A stretch of DNA of 64,000 bases from JABCYV01 sp963696025 (lineage in GTDB: Bacteria > Acidobacteriota > Terriglobia > Terriglobales > Acidobacteriaceae), in assembly GCA_963696025.1 (NCBI GenBank), contig CAVOII010000007.1, forward strand, positions 1-64,000. Reading direction: 5' to 3'. Shown here piece by piece: positions 35,514 through 45,431 of this stretch. A program made the translations under genes and the position numbers. The stretch's first letter is position 1, and each line of letters opens with the position of its first letter. Below the pieces are notes generated by a model that was not told the origin of the DNA, searched no databases, and saw nothing but the letters and a program-made list of their open reading frames with translations.

Positions 35514-36653
35514 CTAGATCCTCTCAAACGCCGTCCGCAAAAACGATGCGAGCTGCCAGCCATCCATGTATTTATAGGGTGTTTCGCCCGTTGTGTAGTG
35601 CCCGCAGGGAAGCACCACGACTTTGTGCTCCAGACCTCGACGCACAAACTCATTCACCGCGTTGCGGGAAAATTCCGGCAGAAAGGTCAGGTCGTACTTC
35701 GCATAAACGATGAGCGACTTCTTGGGCCAGCGCGCGAATTGCTCGAAGTACGACATGGGGCTGATCGCGCTCCAAAGTTTCCTCAGTCGCTCGACGTTGA
35801 TCTGTGGCTCTAAGCCCTGGCGGATGTGACGAGTGGACTGTCCATGCCAAACCACGTCCGCCACGTAGGTGGAGGCGTGGTTGAAAGCCGCCGCGCGGAT
35901 GCGCGGGTCATGGGCGGCGGCGAGAAACGCATAGCAGGACCCGAGGCTTGTACCCACGATACCGAGCCGGTTGTAGCCCTGCTGCTCGAGCCAATCCAGG
36001 CAACAGCGCACATCGATTACGCCCTGTCGGCAGGCGTCGATAGTGCGTCCAATGTTGGCCGATACCGCATAATCGGCGCGCTTGATCTCTCCCGGCATCC
36101 GGATGTCGTGATAGGGCATGGTCAGCCGTAGCACTGCGATGCCCAGCAGATTCAGAACACGGCAGAGTCCGGTGTAAGCGATGGCATCCGCATTCCAGTG
36201 CGGCAGCAGGACCACCGCACGCCGGCCGCGCGCCGGAAACCAACGTGCGTTTGCCAAATTGTTCTCTGCATACGGTGTGCGCACTGGCGAAGTGAAGCGC
36301 AGGAAGTCAGCATGGGTGCCGCGGATTTTCTGCTCCAACTTCGGGTCAGGAACCTCTCTCGTACTGAAGACCTGCACCTCGCGCCGCTCCAATCGAAAGT
36401 CCGCCGGCGTGAAGTAAGAATAAAATTCGTCGCTCGCCGCCACAATGCGCTGGTTATAGTCGATCAAAAACTTCTCAGCATCCGCGGGGGCATGCCCGGG
36501 CGCAAAGCCGTTGCGGCAGGGCCAATTTCGTGCCCACTCCACTCCCCATTCCAGCGGACGCACCACGCGGTTGTTGTCCACCGAGGTCAGCCGGTGCTCC
36601 CACTCGTACATCCACTGCGAGTAGTATGAAGGCATAAATATCGAGGATAACAA
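35514..36653 (-). CDS. Alpha/beta hydrolase (ABHD18-type)
   Basis: 379 residues. The nucleophile elbow is GIVGTSLGSCYAFLAA (GxSxG). Strand and oxyanion region VVLLPHWNADAIAY and the late IVYAKYDLTFLPEF (acid) and LPCGHYTTGE (His) give a full triad. The layout fits the ABHD18/DUF2048 group. Substrate not known. Stands alone between convergent and divergent neighbours. Confidence 0.8.
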   Translation of the reverse strand: MLSSIFMPSYYSQWMYEWEHRLTSVDNNRVVRPLEWGVEWARNWPCRNGFAPGHAPADAEKFLIDYNQRIVAASDEFYSYFTPADFRLERREVQVFSTREVPDPKLEQKIRGTHADFLRFTSPVRTPYAENNLANARWFPARGRRAVVLLPHWNADAIAYTGLCRVLNLLGIAVLRLTMPYHDIRMPGEIKRADYAVSANIGRTIDACRQGVIDVRCCLDWLEQQGYNRLGIVGTSLGSCYAFLAAAHDPRIRAAAFNHASTYVADVVWHGQSTRHIRQGLEPQINVERLRKLWSAISPMSYFEQFARWPKKSLIVYAKYDLTFLPEFSRNAVNEFVRRGLEHKVVVLPCGHYTTGETPYKYMDGWQLASFLRTAFERI

Positions 36654-36769
36654 ACGGCGGGAAGCGGGTCAGCGTCCACACAGCGAAGCGCAGTTTATAG
36701 CGGCTAGCCCGTACGCATTCGTACCTGAGTAACAATACCAACCTGTTTGCCGTCTAACGCAAAGAACCA

Positions 36770-37942
36770 CTAACTGCTGTACTTCCTCGGTACTCGCTTC
36801 GATATACTGCACAGAATCTCGTAAGGGCTGGTGCTGGCGAGAGCGGCGTGTTCAAGTGCATCCACGCTGAGGCCATCGCTCGAGCCGAGCAGCACGACTT
36901 CGTCTCCCACCGCGATCCCGGGCAGACCGGTCACGTCGACCAGAGTCAGATCCATCGAAATGCGCCCTACAATTGGCGCGTAATGTTCGCGCACAATCAC
37001 TCGTCCGCGCGAGGAGAGCTGACGATTAAAGCCGTCAGCATATCCGACCGGAAGAACCGCGATTCGCGTGGGGGCCTTAGTAACGTACGTTCCGCCATAT
37101 CCCAGCGCCTGGTTGGGGCGCATGTCGCGCAAGGAAAGGATTCGCGTCTTCCAGGTCAACACCGGTTTGACCCCCCACCGCAACTTGCTGCCGCTCACTT
37201 CTCTTCCTGCTCGCTCAAAAGCGAGATAATAACCGTAGAGGGCAATTCCCGGCCGCACCATGGTGTTCCAGGATTCTCGGCGCGAGATGACGGCACCAGT
37301 ATTGGCGGCATGAATCAATGGAGGATCGAAACCTTCGTTTCGCAGCGCTCGCTGCACTTTTTCGAAGCACTCCAATTGCTCTCCCACTGAGGGCGCGTCC
37401 AGCACTTCCGAGGAAGCCAGGTGAGTAGACAATCCTTCCAGCACAAGGTGGGGCGACGACTTCAGAGCGAGAGAGACTTGCGGCAGATCCTCAGGCGCGA
37501 CACCCAAACGGCCCATGCCGGTGTCAACCTTTAAGTGCACTGCGTGTTTCAGAACACCAAGCTGGGCTGCGGCCTTTTCCAATAATTCAACCTGTCCTGG
37601 TTCCCAGACCGTCGGGGTGAGCTTGAGGCGAACAATCTCCTCTTCTTCTCCGCGCCAGAAACCCGTCATCAGCAGGATGCGAGCCTCGATGCCCGCCTCA
37701 CGGAGAGGAATGGCTTCATCCAGCGAAGTCACACCCAACCAGCGCGCGCCTTCCTCTTCGAGTGCGCGTGCGCATTCGGTTGCGCCGTGTCCGTATGCGT
37801 CCGCTTTCACCACCGCGCACACGGTGACGCCAGGCCCCACATGGCGCTCGACGACACCGAAGTTGTAACGAAGATTGCGCAGCGAGACTTCAGCCCAGGT
37901 TGGACGAGTCGCCGTCCGCGTCAGAAGTTCGGCGGTTGCCAT
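36770..37942 (-). CDS. alr: Alanine racemase
   Basis: PLP enzyme making D-alanine for peptidoglycan, about 390 residues. PLP lysine in VCAVVKADAYGHG; substrate-side motifs HLKVDTGMGRLG and the second active-site region GRISMDLTLVDVTGLP; GYGGTY near 275. The ATG at 37942 starts MATAELLTRT; a GTG at 37963 would add seven residues. A TATAAT lies 7 bases before this ATG, which suggests a leaderless transcript. It follows the tonB-like gene on the same strand. Confidence 0.96.
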   Translation of the reverse strand: MATAELLTRTATRPTWAEVSLRNLRYNFGVVERHVGPGVTVCAVVKADAYGHGATECARALEEEGARWLGVTSLDEAIPLREAGIEARILLMTGFWRGEEEEIVRLKLTPTVWEPGQVELLEKAAAQLGVLKHAVHLKVDTGMGRLGVAPEDLPQVSLALKSSPHLVLEGLSTHLASSEVLDAPSVGEQLECFEKVQRALRNEGFDPPLIHAANTGAVISRRESWNTMVRPGIALYGYYLAFERAGREVSGSKLRWGVKPVLTWKTRILSLRDMRPNQALGYGGTYVTKAPTRIAVLPVGYADGFNRQLSSRGRVIVREHYAPIVGRISMDLTLVDVTGLPGIAVGDEVVLLGSSDGLSVDALEHAALASTSPYEILCSISKRVPRKYSS

Positions 37943-38095
37943 CGCATCGATTATAGCGGGCACAGCGGAAGAGCCTACATTACCGCTGTGCTACAACTCA
38001 GCACTTGGCATTTAGCACTTAGCCAGAAAACTGCGCAAGCCCCCTGCTCGAGTAGCGGGAGGGCTAAGCGCTAATTGCCAATTGATGTTTCTCTT

Positions 38096-38826
38096 CTATC
38101 CGCCCGACAACACAAAATTCACCGTGATCTGCGTCTCGACTTCCACTGACTGATCATTCAAAAAGTACGGCCGGTATCGCCATTGGCGGACAGCACCGAT
38201 AGCAGATTGGATCAGCATGGGATGGCCGCTAACGACCTGCAGATTCTCAATCGTACCCTCGCGACCGATCACCGCCCGCAGCAGAACTGTGCCTTGGATA
38301 CGTGCTTGTCTGGCAAGCAGCGGATATACCGGCTGCACCCGATAAATCAAATTACCTTCCATCATGCGGGAAAGGCGCGGCTGACGGGCCACCGGCGGCG
38401 GTGGCGGGAGCGCAACGGCATTGACGCCATCCCCGGTTGAACCAAACACAGAACTCGGTTTTGTTGAATCACCCGTCCCACCCCGAACCCCATATCCCGC
38501 CGGGAGGTCAGGCGCTGGCAGCACTTCGAGCTCGTGTGGAATTTCGATGACGGTCGGAATATTAGGCGGCGTGATCAAAACGTGTCCCCGCATGTTGCTC
38601 GTTGAGGTGCCGGGAGTCCGAACAGGTTGCGCGGCTGCCGGTGGCGCTGGCGGCGGTGCGGTGTGCTCAATCGCCAAGCGCAATTGAGGAAGTCTTTGCG
38701 TTTGCAAAAACGGTAGCAGCAACAGTCCGGCGCCTGCAATCGCCTGTACCGCGAAAGATGCTACAGTGGTCCAAGCCCTCTGAGCGCGATGGTCCAGGCA
38801 GAATCACACAAAGAATCAGCAAACAT
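38096..38826 (-). pseudogene. TonB-family protein, frameshift near the N-terminus
   Basis: Energy-transducing TonB protein, about 243 residues if repaired. From the ATG at 38826 (AGGAGGG site) the frame gives MFADSLCDSAW then hits a stop. Adding one base at about 38793-38796 (TGGACC) continues as HRAQRAWTTVASFAVQAIAG with the membrane helix LLLLPFL. A Pro-rich linker and the TonB C-domain follow (VYPLLARQARIQGTVLLRAV, AVRQWRYRPYFL). The MFADSL start is typical of acidobacterial TonB proteins, to my recollection. Loss of one G from GGG is the simplest repair. Confidence 0.78.
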
Positions 38827-38911
38827 GACGCCCTCCTGAGATGGATCGTGCTATCTCTATGGACACCGGCTGGCGATTGCTGCCGCGAACTTCCTGGGTA
38901 AATGCAAAAGG

Positions 38912-38934
38912 AAAAAGCCGCGTGGAAACGCGGC
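38912..38934 (-). terminator. Rho-independent terminator after skp
   Basis: Minus-strand stem GCCGCGT / ACGCGGC with loop TTCC followed by TTTTT, 38 bases after the skp stop. Confidence 0.8.
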
Positions 38935-38971
38935 CTTGAGGAACTTTCGAGACGGATCAGGTGTCTTTAAT

Positions 38972-39715
38972 CTACTTTGGAGGCGCGCTACCCTGCGGCT
39001 TGGTGGCCGCGGGGGCGGCAGGCTTGGCCGCCGCAGAACCGGATGGCTTGGCTCCAGACGACCTTGGTGTACCCGGAGCTGGCGCAGGCACGCCAGATTG
39101 GGTATTGTAGGCGTCCACCACCGGCTTGGTGATATCTACTGATGGCCCGGCCCAGAGCACCGGTCCGTTCGGCCAGGGATTCGAGGTATCCATGATGACG
39201 CCGAATCCATTGTCGCCCGCATACTTCACCAACATGGGGGCCATCTTCTGCAGAATCCGCTGCGCAATTTCGTTTTGCTGATTTTGAGCATCATCGCGAG
39301 CGTCCTGGACGGAGCGCTCGAGTTTCTTCTGCTTGTCCTCAATCTGCTTCACCAGGGTGCCGCGGGCGTCGTCGCTAAGCTTGTCTCCCTGGGTGTTCAG
39401 CTGTTTCTTCAGATTCTCTACTTCGTCATTCATACCCTTGAGCTCGTTCTGCTTGGGTTCAAGCTTCTTGCTCAAGGCTTCGAAATCTCGCTGTCCTTCA
39501 TTGGTGGCGAAGATGGCTTGCTCAATGTTGATGGTACCTAGTTTCGTTCCAGTCGGATTCGTGACCGCCGCAGCAGGGGCGGTAGAGGCCGCACTGGAGG
39601 CGGCCGCGCTGGGGGCCGCTGGCAATGCCGCAGGCGCGCTGTTAGCCTGCGCAAACGTTAGCATGGGAAGGACTAACATCGTGCCCAGAAGAAATCGCAG
39701 TAGCTTGCTTGTCAT
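38972..39715 (-). CDS. skp: Skp/OmpH periplasmic chaperone
   Basis: 247 residues. Signal peptide ends at TFAQA. The OmpH core (about 55-200) starts GTKLGTINIEQAIFATNEGQ, then a long charged coiled coil (EALSKKLEPKQNELK, LVKQIEDKQKKLERSVQD) and the closing strand FGVIMDTSNP. Ala/Pro-rich extensions at both ends make it longer than E. coli Skp. It holds outer-membrane proteins for BamA, whose gene is immediately upstream, though about 420 bp away. Confidence 0.92.
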   Translation of the reverse strand: MTSKLLRFLLGTMLVLPMLTFAQANSAPAALPAAPSAAASSAASTAPAAAVTNPTGTKLGTINIEQAIFATNEGQRDFEALSKKLEPKQNELKGMNDEVENLKKQLNTQGDKLSDDARGTLVKQIEDKQKKLERSVQDARDDAQNQQNEIAQRILQKMAPMLVKYAGDNGFGVIMDTSNPWPNGPVLWAGPSVDITKPVVDAYNTQSGVPAPAPGTPRSSGAKPSGSAAAKPAAPAATKPQGSAPPK

Positions 39716-40134
39716 GGGGCTTGTTTTGGACTCCTTGGAGAAATTGTCAGGAAAATTGCTCAGATCCTCTTCAACTCACAGGGCAAACGCCCACCGCATC
39801 CAAAATCAACTATGAGGCTCGATTTTCACTGAGGAAGGCGGGCTGGTTCTCCTCAGTCCCTCACGCCGAACCTGGCGGCGTGGCGACCACCCCGTAGATT
39901 GCCATTTTTCAGGGTGTGGATCATGACATTATAGAGACAGCCTCCGCCTAAGGTCAAACAGCGGAGTTCGGACCTCGGACTCCAGGCCTTGGGCGTCAGA
40001 TTTCAGACTGAACTTCAGCCCCCGGGATCTCATGCCTAATTGTTCCCTGCCGAACCATGGTTTATAGAAAACCGCACATTCGTGGCTCGCGTGTGCTAGC
40101 GCCAGGTCTGCGGTCCCAAGTCTGACGCCCGGTT
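39716..40134. other. Non-coding gap between bamA and skp
   Basis: 419 bp with no supportable gene. A perfect 10-bp inverted repeat GGGCGTCAGA (39991-40000) / TCTGACGCCC (40121-40130) encloses about 120 bp, and a degenerate CAGATTTCAGACTGAACTTC tract lies inside. It looks like a decayed mobile repeat unit. Confidence 0.45.
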
Positions 40135-43095
40135 TTAGAATGTAGTTGCCACCGTGAAGCGAAATGTCTTGCGGGGCTCCCGCAACTGATAGGTTGGTGC
40201 AAATGAGTTGACCGCATTGAGGAAGGTGAAATCCCCCGCTGAGCACGGTCGAGCCGGCAAGCAGGACGGGCCGGGGAACATACCGCGCGTAATGGGGACC
40301 GGCGACGAACTGCCGGTGTCCAAACGAATTGGATTATATGCCCAATAAATACGAAATGGAGCGTTAACCACCGGCAAGAACATCTGCAATTCCAATCCAG
40401 TCGACATGCGCGGAACCCAATTGGTTCCACCCGCGATCTGCAAGGTTTGCGGGAAGGTGTGCGTGCTTCCGCCGGTGCAATTGAATCCCACATCGAGCTT
40501 TGGGCAGCCAAAGACAGTTTGGTCGAGAGTGCTCAATTGTTGCGGAGTAATCTGTAATTGTGAACGCCGCAGAATTCCGTCAAAGCCGGTATCGACAAAC
40601 GGGGCCAGTGCCACCGGACCAGCGATGGTGATGCGGTATTCCAGGTTACCGACCAGGCTGGTGTCTCCCCCCGGGAAAACTACTTGCTCGATGGGAACGG
40701 GAACCGTCCAGGCGCCCAGCAGTGGATTGCTCGGATCCCTGGGGACAACGGACCCGTCTCCATTGCGCAGCGTAATCGCACTTTTGTTGGGAAGGTAGGC
40801 CACCGGCGAGACCGAACGAATATCGAATCCGCGCAGATCATTTTCACCGCCCATGTAGAAGCGTTCGAAGGGAGGCGCAACCAGGCCGCCGTAACCCGAC
40901 AAGAAAGATGCCTGGAGATTGAATCCCACCGTGTTACGTTTGTTTTGCACCGGAATGAAGTGCTTATATTGAATGATGGGGCGCACCGATCTCACCGTGC
41001 CACCGATTCCAGCAATCTCGGCGCCCAGCGTCATGCTGCTGCCGCGCTTCGGGGAGTATGGGCTGTCAATGCTACTGAACGAGAACGTCGGCAGGATCTT
41101 GCTGGTGATGATTCCATTGAGAGCATTCGGACCGCTGATGCCCTCGAAAGCTACGAAGCTGAAGAGGCTCTTGGAAGCGGTAGTGAGCGCAACCAGAGAG
41201 GAACGATCCAGGGAGTACGTCAGCCCAAGGCGCTTATATGAACGATGCAACGGGTAGCTGAGCGAAAGTGTGAAGCCGGTGGTGGATTGCGTATAGTTTT
41301 GCAGGTTCTGCAGCAGCGGGGAAGGTAAATTCAGTTGCTGCCCAGTGGCAATCGCAGCATTCCGCGCCTGGTTATAGTTGTATTTCGAAGTGAAGACGGT
41401 GAAGCCCCCCTGCAACGGACGATCAAACAGATAAGGCTGGGTGAAGCCGAAGGTTATATTGCGCGCGAGATTGCCGATGCTGGCGTTTACCGTGAGAGTT
41501 TCGCCTAATCCCAGAAAGTTATTCGTACTGTAGCTCAGCCCCACGAAAGCCCCAGCCAAGCCGCTGACCCCGCCGTTTAGCCCAATGCTGTTCTTACCTT
41601 TTTCCCTCACCTTGAGAGTCAGGTCAACCAAACCATTTTTTTCGTCCAGATGACGCTCGGTGACATTGGGGTCATCTGGTTTTAGCGGTTCGAAGTAACC
41701 TAGCTGATTCAGACGCGACAGACTGAATTCCCAAAGGCGCGAATTGTAGACTTGACCTTCCTCCAAAACGATTTCGCGGCGGATCACTTTGTCGCGCGTG
41801 GTCGTATTGCCCGTGAACTCGATTCTGCGCACGTAGAACTGCTTACCCTCGTCCACGTCAATGTCGAGCAAGACCTGCTTCTTCTCTTCGTTGAAACTGG
41901 TATTGGGAATCGAAGTGAAGTTGATGTATCCCAGTTGGCCGTAGGCCTTTTGTAGATTTTCCAGACCTTTCGCTATCTTGCTGCGGTCAAACGTGTCGCC
42001 GTCTTTGATGGGGAACAGATCGCGCAACGCCTTCTGATTAGGGACTGCCTTGTTATTCTTGAAGGTGATCGAGCCCAGAGTGTACTTCTCGCCTTCCTCG
42101 ATCGGCATGGTAATCTCTACTTCCTTTCCCGGCCCCTTCGAGATCAGCGGGATATGAAGGCCTCCTTTGTTCCCAGTGTCGTGGATCTCGACCTTGGGAT
42201 TCTGCACCACCGCCTTGAAATAGCCCCGGTTCTGGTATTCGGCGCGGACCCGCTCCGTATCTTCTTCCAGTTTGGTGGCGTCGTAAGTCTTGGCGAAAAT
42301 ATTTTCCAGGAAGATGGAGTGTGGAATCCCGATCGGCTTGAGGTTCTTCATGGCGCCGCGAAGGATTCGGCTCTTGACATTTTTATTGCCTTCGAAGCGG
42401 ATCTTTCCAACCTTGACCTTCGGTCCCTCTTTCACCACAAACGTAATACTCACTGCCGCCGGCGGAATAGGCCGAACTTCGGTGCGTACGGTGGCAAACT
42501 GCCTTCCGTGTTCGGACAGGAGCTCCTTGATAACGACTTCAGCTCTCTTTACTTTGGTGGGATCGTACTGACTCTCCGGCGATAGTCCTACCTTACGCTC
42601 CTTAAAACGGTCAAGCACGTCGCTCTTCGATACGGCGTTCAGTCCGTCGTAGAGAATCTCCCGGATGGTCGGGCGTTCCTTGACGTAAATCTCAATCCGC
42701 CAGCCCTTGGGAGTCTGTTCCCGTTCAAAGCGGATGTCCTCGAAATATCCAGTGTTCCACAGCGAATTGAAGTCACGCTCGAGGGCGCCCGCGTCATAAA
42801 CGTCACCGGGGCGGGAAAAGATCCGCGCGCGAACTGTTTCCGCTGGAATTCGCCGATTGCCGTGAATGTTAATTTCGGTAATTATGTTTTGCTGGCCGAA
42901 TGCGTTCGAGCCGAGCACGAGCACCAATGCAACCCAATACCACGCGCGCCAAGACGTGCAAAATGAAGGAGATGTAGCGGGTTGAAGAAGTGGGGAAGGC
43001 GCAAGGCCCCACCTCTTCTTCGTTACTGCAGGGCTATCCTGTTGAGAACGAAGAATCGCTACTACCTCAGTTTCCGGGAGTATGGAAAGCCGCAA
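40135..43095 (-). CDS. bamA: Outer-membrane assembly factor BamA
   Basis: About 986 residues, inserting beta-barrels into the outer membrane. A signal helix (WVALVLVLGSNAFGQ) precedes five POTRA domains (about 70-490: ITEINIHGNRRI, VGKIRFEGNKNVKSRIL, LGSITFKNNKAVPNQK, VRRIEFTGNTTTRDKVI). The C-terminal barrel has the lid-lock motif DLRGFD and ends in Phe (TVATTF), the outer-membrane signature. The frame opens at a TTG at 43095; the true start is unclear because no ATG lies between it and the signal helix. Confidence 0.96.
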   Translation of the reverse strand: MRLSILPETEVVAILRSQQDSPAVTKKRWGLAPSPLLQPATSPSFCTSWRAWYWVALVLVLGSNAFGQQNIITEINIHGNRRIPAETVRARIFSRPGDVYDAGALERDFNSLWNTGYFEDIRFEREQTPKGWRIEIYVKERPTIREILYDGLNAVSKSDVLDRFKERKVGLSPESQYDPTKVKRAEVVIKELLSEHGRQFATVRTEVRPIPPAAVSITFVVKEGPKVKVGKIRFEGNKNVKSRILRGAMKNLKPIGIPHSIFLENIFAKTYDATKLEEDTERVRAEYQNRGYFKAVVQNPKVEIHDTGNKGGLHIPLISKGPGKEVEITMPIEEGEKYTLGSITFKNNKAVPNQKALRDLFPIKDGDTFDRSKIAKGLENLQKAYGQLGYINFTSIPNTSFNEEKKQVLLDIDVDEGKQFYVRRIEFTGNTTTRDKVIRREIVLEEGQVYNSRLWEFSLSRLNQLGYFEPLKPDDPNVTERHLDEKNGLVDLTLKVREKGKNSIGLNGGVSGLAGAFVGLSYSTNNFLGLGETLTVNASIGNLARNITFGFTQPYLFDRPLQGGFTVFTSKYNYNQARNAAIATGQQLNLPSPLLQNLQNYTQSTTGFTLSLSYPLHRSYKRLGLTYSLDRSSLVALTTASKSLFSFVAFEGISGPNALNGIITSKILPTFSFSSIDSPYSPKRGSSMTLGAEIAGIGGTVRSVRPIIQYKHFIPVQNKRNTVGFNLQASFLSGYGGLVAPPFERFYMGGENDLRGFDIRSVSPVAYLPNKSAITLRNGDGSVVPRDPSNPLLGAWTVPVPIEQVVFPGGDTSLVGNLEYRITIAGPVALAPFVDTGFDGILRRSQLQITPQQLSTLDQTVFGCPKLDVGFNCTGGSTHTFPQTLQIAGGTNWVPRMSTGLELQMFLPVVNAPFRIYWAYNPIRLDTGSSSPVPITRGMFPGPSCLPARPCSAGDFTFLNAVNSFAPTYQLREPRKTFRFTVATTF

Positions 43096-43147
43096 TTATA
43101 CGGTAGTGCAGTGGATAGCGTCCAAGCCGCTGGCCTTTACATTTTGT

Positions 43148-45379
43148 TTAGGAAGCAGCTTTGGCGAGCTCCACTTCAACCAAGACGGAATAAAACGTGG
43201 CGGAGTTGCCTAGGTCCGTAAGTTTTTCGGAAGTGAGGACATTAATATTTCGATTGCCCGGCGCCAACTTGGCCCAATTGAGCTGTGCGGAGACTACGCC
43301 AGGTTGTACTTTGCCGTCTACGCGGGCCTTCAGCAGAATATCTCCTCGACGATTGAAGACGCGCACGGGATCACCATCCGCGATGCCGCGCGCACCAGCA
43401 TCGGCTGAATTGATCTCCAACAGTCCTACTTCTTCCATCGCTTGTACAACCTTCAGGTTCGCGAAAGACGAATTGAGAAAATTGTCTGCTTTGCGCGCCA
43501 ACATTTCCAGCGGGAAGACTTTGGCCTGCGCGCTATGCCGCGACTCATTCGGCGGCGTAAACTCCACCACCGGATCCAGGCCTTCGGCCTTAAGGGCTTC
43601 GCAGTACAGCTCAGCCTTGCCGCTTGAGGTCTGAAAATTCCCGTGCGCAAAGGGAAGGAAATGCGGCGAAACGAGCTTTGCTTGTGTGGGGACGGGGCTT
43701 TGCCCCGTCCGGTCGGGTCGGAGGCCCGCCGCTGCATCTTCGAACTTCAATCGCACGTGCCCTTCGCGCTCCAGCCGTTCCCGATCGATCCCCTCCAGCC
43801 ACGGATTCTCTGACGCCAACGCGATATCTATCACGTCGTCGACCGACTCGTGGAAGCATTCTTCTTCGAATCCCATAGCGTCGGCTAGTGCGCGAAAGGT
43901 TTCCACATTCGAGCGGCACTCGCCTAGCGGTTCAATCGCCTGATGCGACATTTGCAGATAATAATGACCGTACGCCGCCTGCAGATCTTTGTGCTCGAAG
44001 AAGGTTGTCGCAGGCAAAACGATATCCGCGTAGTCGGTGGTATCGGTAAAAAACTGCTCGTGGACCACAGTGAAGAGATCCGACCTCCGCAGTCCGCGAA
44101 TCACTTCATTCTGATTAGGACAAACCGCCGCTGGATTCGAGTTGTAGACGAACAGCCCTTTAATGGGTGGATCCTCGAGCGTGTTCAGCGCCTTACCCAA
44201 TTCCACCATGTTGACTATGCGCGCTGGGCGGCCGAGTGCCTGGTTCATCAGATCGGCGCGCTCGAGCAAATTCTTGTTCAGCCCGAAACCACCGCTGGTG
44301 GAGAGTTGCAGCCCGCCTCCAACTTCTTTCCAGGAGCCCGTAATACACGGCAACATGGTTATCGCGCGTGTAGCCATGCCGCCGCCTTCTGAACGCTGCA
44401 CACCGTAATTCAGCCGGATCACCGCTGGACGTACGGTCGCGTATTCGCGAGCCAATTTCACAATGTCAGACGCTGAAATTCCAGTCCACTTCGCCGCCTG
44501 CTCAGGCGAGTACGCCTGCACTTTCTCGCGAAGCTCCTCGAAACCTACGGTGTAGTGCGCCACATAATCCGCGTCATGGAGATTCTCATTGATGATGACG
44601 TGCATCATTGCCAGCGCAAGAGCGGCGTCCGTCCCTGGATTAATCGGCAAATACCAGTCTGCACAGGCGGCTGTACGGGTGCGATATGGATCGATGACCA
44701 CGAGTTTCGCGCCCTCACGGCGAGCCTCCTCAATGAATGGCCACAAGTGGATGTTGTTCCCGTGAATGTTCGACGCCCAGGCAATGATGTAGCGGGAATG
44801 ACGAAACTGCTCTGGTTCGGTGCCCAGCTTCACGCCAATAACGGATTTCAGACCGGCTTCGCCAGCCGCCGAACAGATGTTGCGAGCCAGTTGCGAAGCT
44901 CCCAGTCGATGGAAAAATCGCCGATCCATGGAAGCGCCGTTCAGCGCGCCTAGCGTGCCTCCGTAAGAGTAGGGCAGAATCGCCTCGCTGCCAAATTCTG
45001 AAACGATTTTCTTGAATCGAATGGCGATTTCGTTGAGCGCCTCATCCCACGTGATTCGTTCAAAAGCGGACGTCGAAACTGCTTGTGTGGGGACGACCGC
45101 CCCCGTCCCTGTGGCGCGGACCTGCCCTGAGCGAAGTCGAATGGTGCCCTCGCCCGCGATTGGGCCTTTGGGTGTTACCCGCCGCATCGGATACAGCATG
45201 CGGTCTGGCGAATACACTCGGTCGAGATACTTCGCCACTTTGCCGCAGAGAAAGCCCCGGGTAACCGGATGCGCCGGATCGCCCACGATCTTAGTCGCCC
45301 GCCCATCCTCCACCGTAATCAGCACGCCGCAGGCATCGGGGCAATCATGCGGACACGCGGCGTGGACGACTTTCTTCAT
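43148..45379 (-). CDS. Molybdopterin oxidoreductase, Fe4S4 type, with two repeat-derived inserts
   Basis: 743 residues from MKKVVHAACPHDCPDAC; a longer frame to 45466 lacks a site. N-terminal Cys motif for one [4Fe-4S] (CPHDCPDAC ... RGFLCGK). Molybdopterin folds follow (ILPYSYGGTLGALNG, ITMLPCITGSWKEVGGG), and the molydop-binding domain ends the protein (VRVFNRRGDILLKARV). The cluster and length fit FdhA/BisC-type enzymes. It has no signal peptide and no electron-transfer subunit beside it. Two blocks encoded by repeats (near 45081 and 43680) sit in frame and both read VPTQA. Confidence 0.88.
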   Translation of the reverse strand: MKKVVHAACPHDCPDACGVLITVEDGRATKIVGDPAHPVTRGFLCGKVAKYLDRVYSPDRMLYPMRRVTPKGPIAGEGTIRLRSGQVRATGTGAVVPTQAVSTSAFERITWDEALNEIAIRFKKIVSEFGSEAILPYSYGGTLGALNGASMDRRFFHRLGASQLARNICSAAGEAGLKSVIGVKLGTEPEQFRHSRYIIAWASNIHGNNIHLWPFIEEARREGAKLVVIDPYRTRTAACADWYLPINPGTDAALALAMMHVIINENLHDADYVAHYTVGFEELREKVQAYSPEQAAKWTGISASDIVKLAREYATVRPAVIRLNYGVQRSEGGGMATRAITMLPCITGSWKEVGGGLQLSTSGGFGLNKNLLERADLMNQALGRPARIVNMVELGKALNTLEDPPIKGLFVYNSNPAAVCPNQNEVIRGLRRSDLFTVVHEQFFTDTTDYADIVLPATTFFEHKDLQAAYGHYYLQMSHQAIEPLGECRSNVETFRALADAMGFEEECFHESVDDVIDIALASENPWLEGIDRERLEREGHVRLKFEDAAAGLRPDRTGQSPVPTQAKLVSPHFLPFAHGNFQTSSGKAELYCEALKAEGLDPVVEFTPPNESRHSAQAKVFPLEMLARKADNFLNSSFANLKVVQAMEEVGLLEINSADAGARGIADGDPVRVFNRRGDILLKARVDGKVQPGVVSAQLNWAKLAPGNRNINVLTSEKLTDLGNSATFYSVLVEVELAKAAS
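43680..43710. repeat. Repeat insert 2 inside the molybdoenzyme gene
   Basis: GCTTGTGTGGGGACG (shared exactly with 45081-45095) followed by a perfect hairpin GGACGGGGC-TTT-GCCCCGTCC (43690-43710). It encodes extra residues between conserved blocks without breaking the frame. Confidence 0.7.
45081..45145. repeat. Repeat insert 1 inside the molybdoenzyme gene
   Basis: Begins with the same 15-mer as 43680-43694, then a GGACG...CGTCC stem and a CCTGAGCGAAGTCGAA tail like common REP-type units. It adds about 25 residues before the FERITWDEAL block. Confidence 0.7.
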
Positions 45380-45431
45380 GAGCTTGATTATAACTTCCGA
45401 GGGGTCACGCAGGGAGGCTTGAGTGTGGAAG

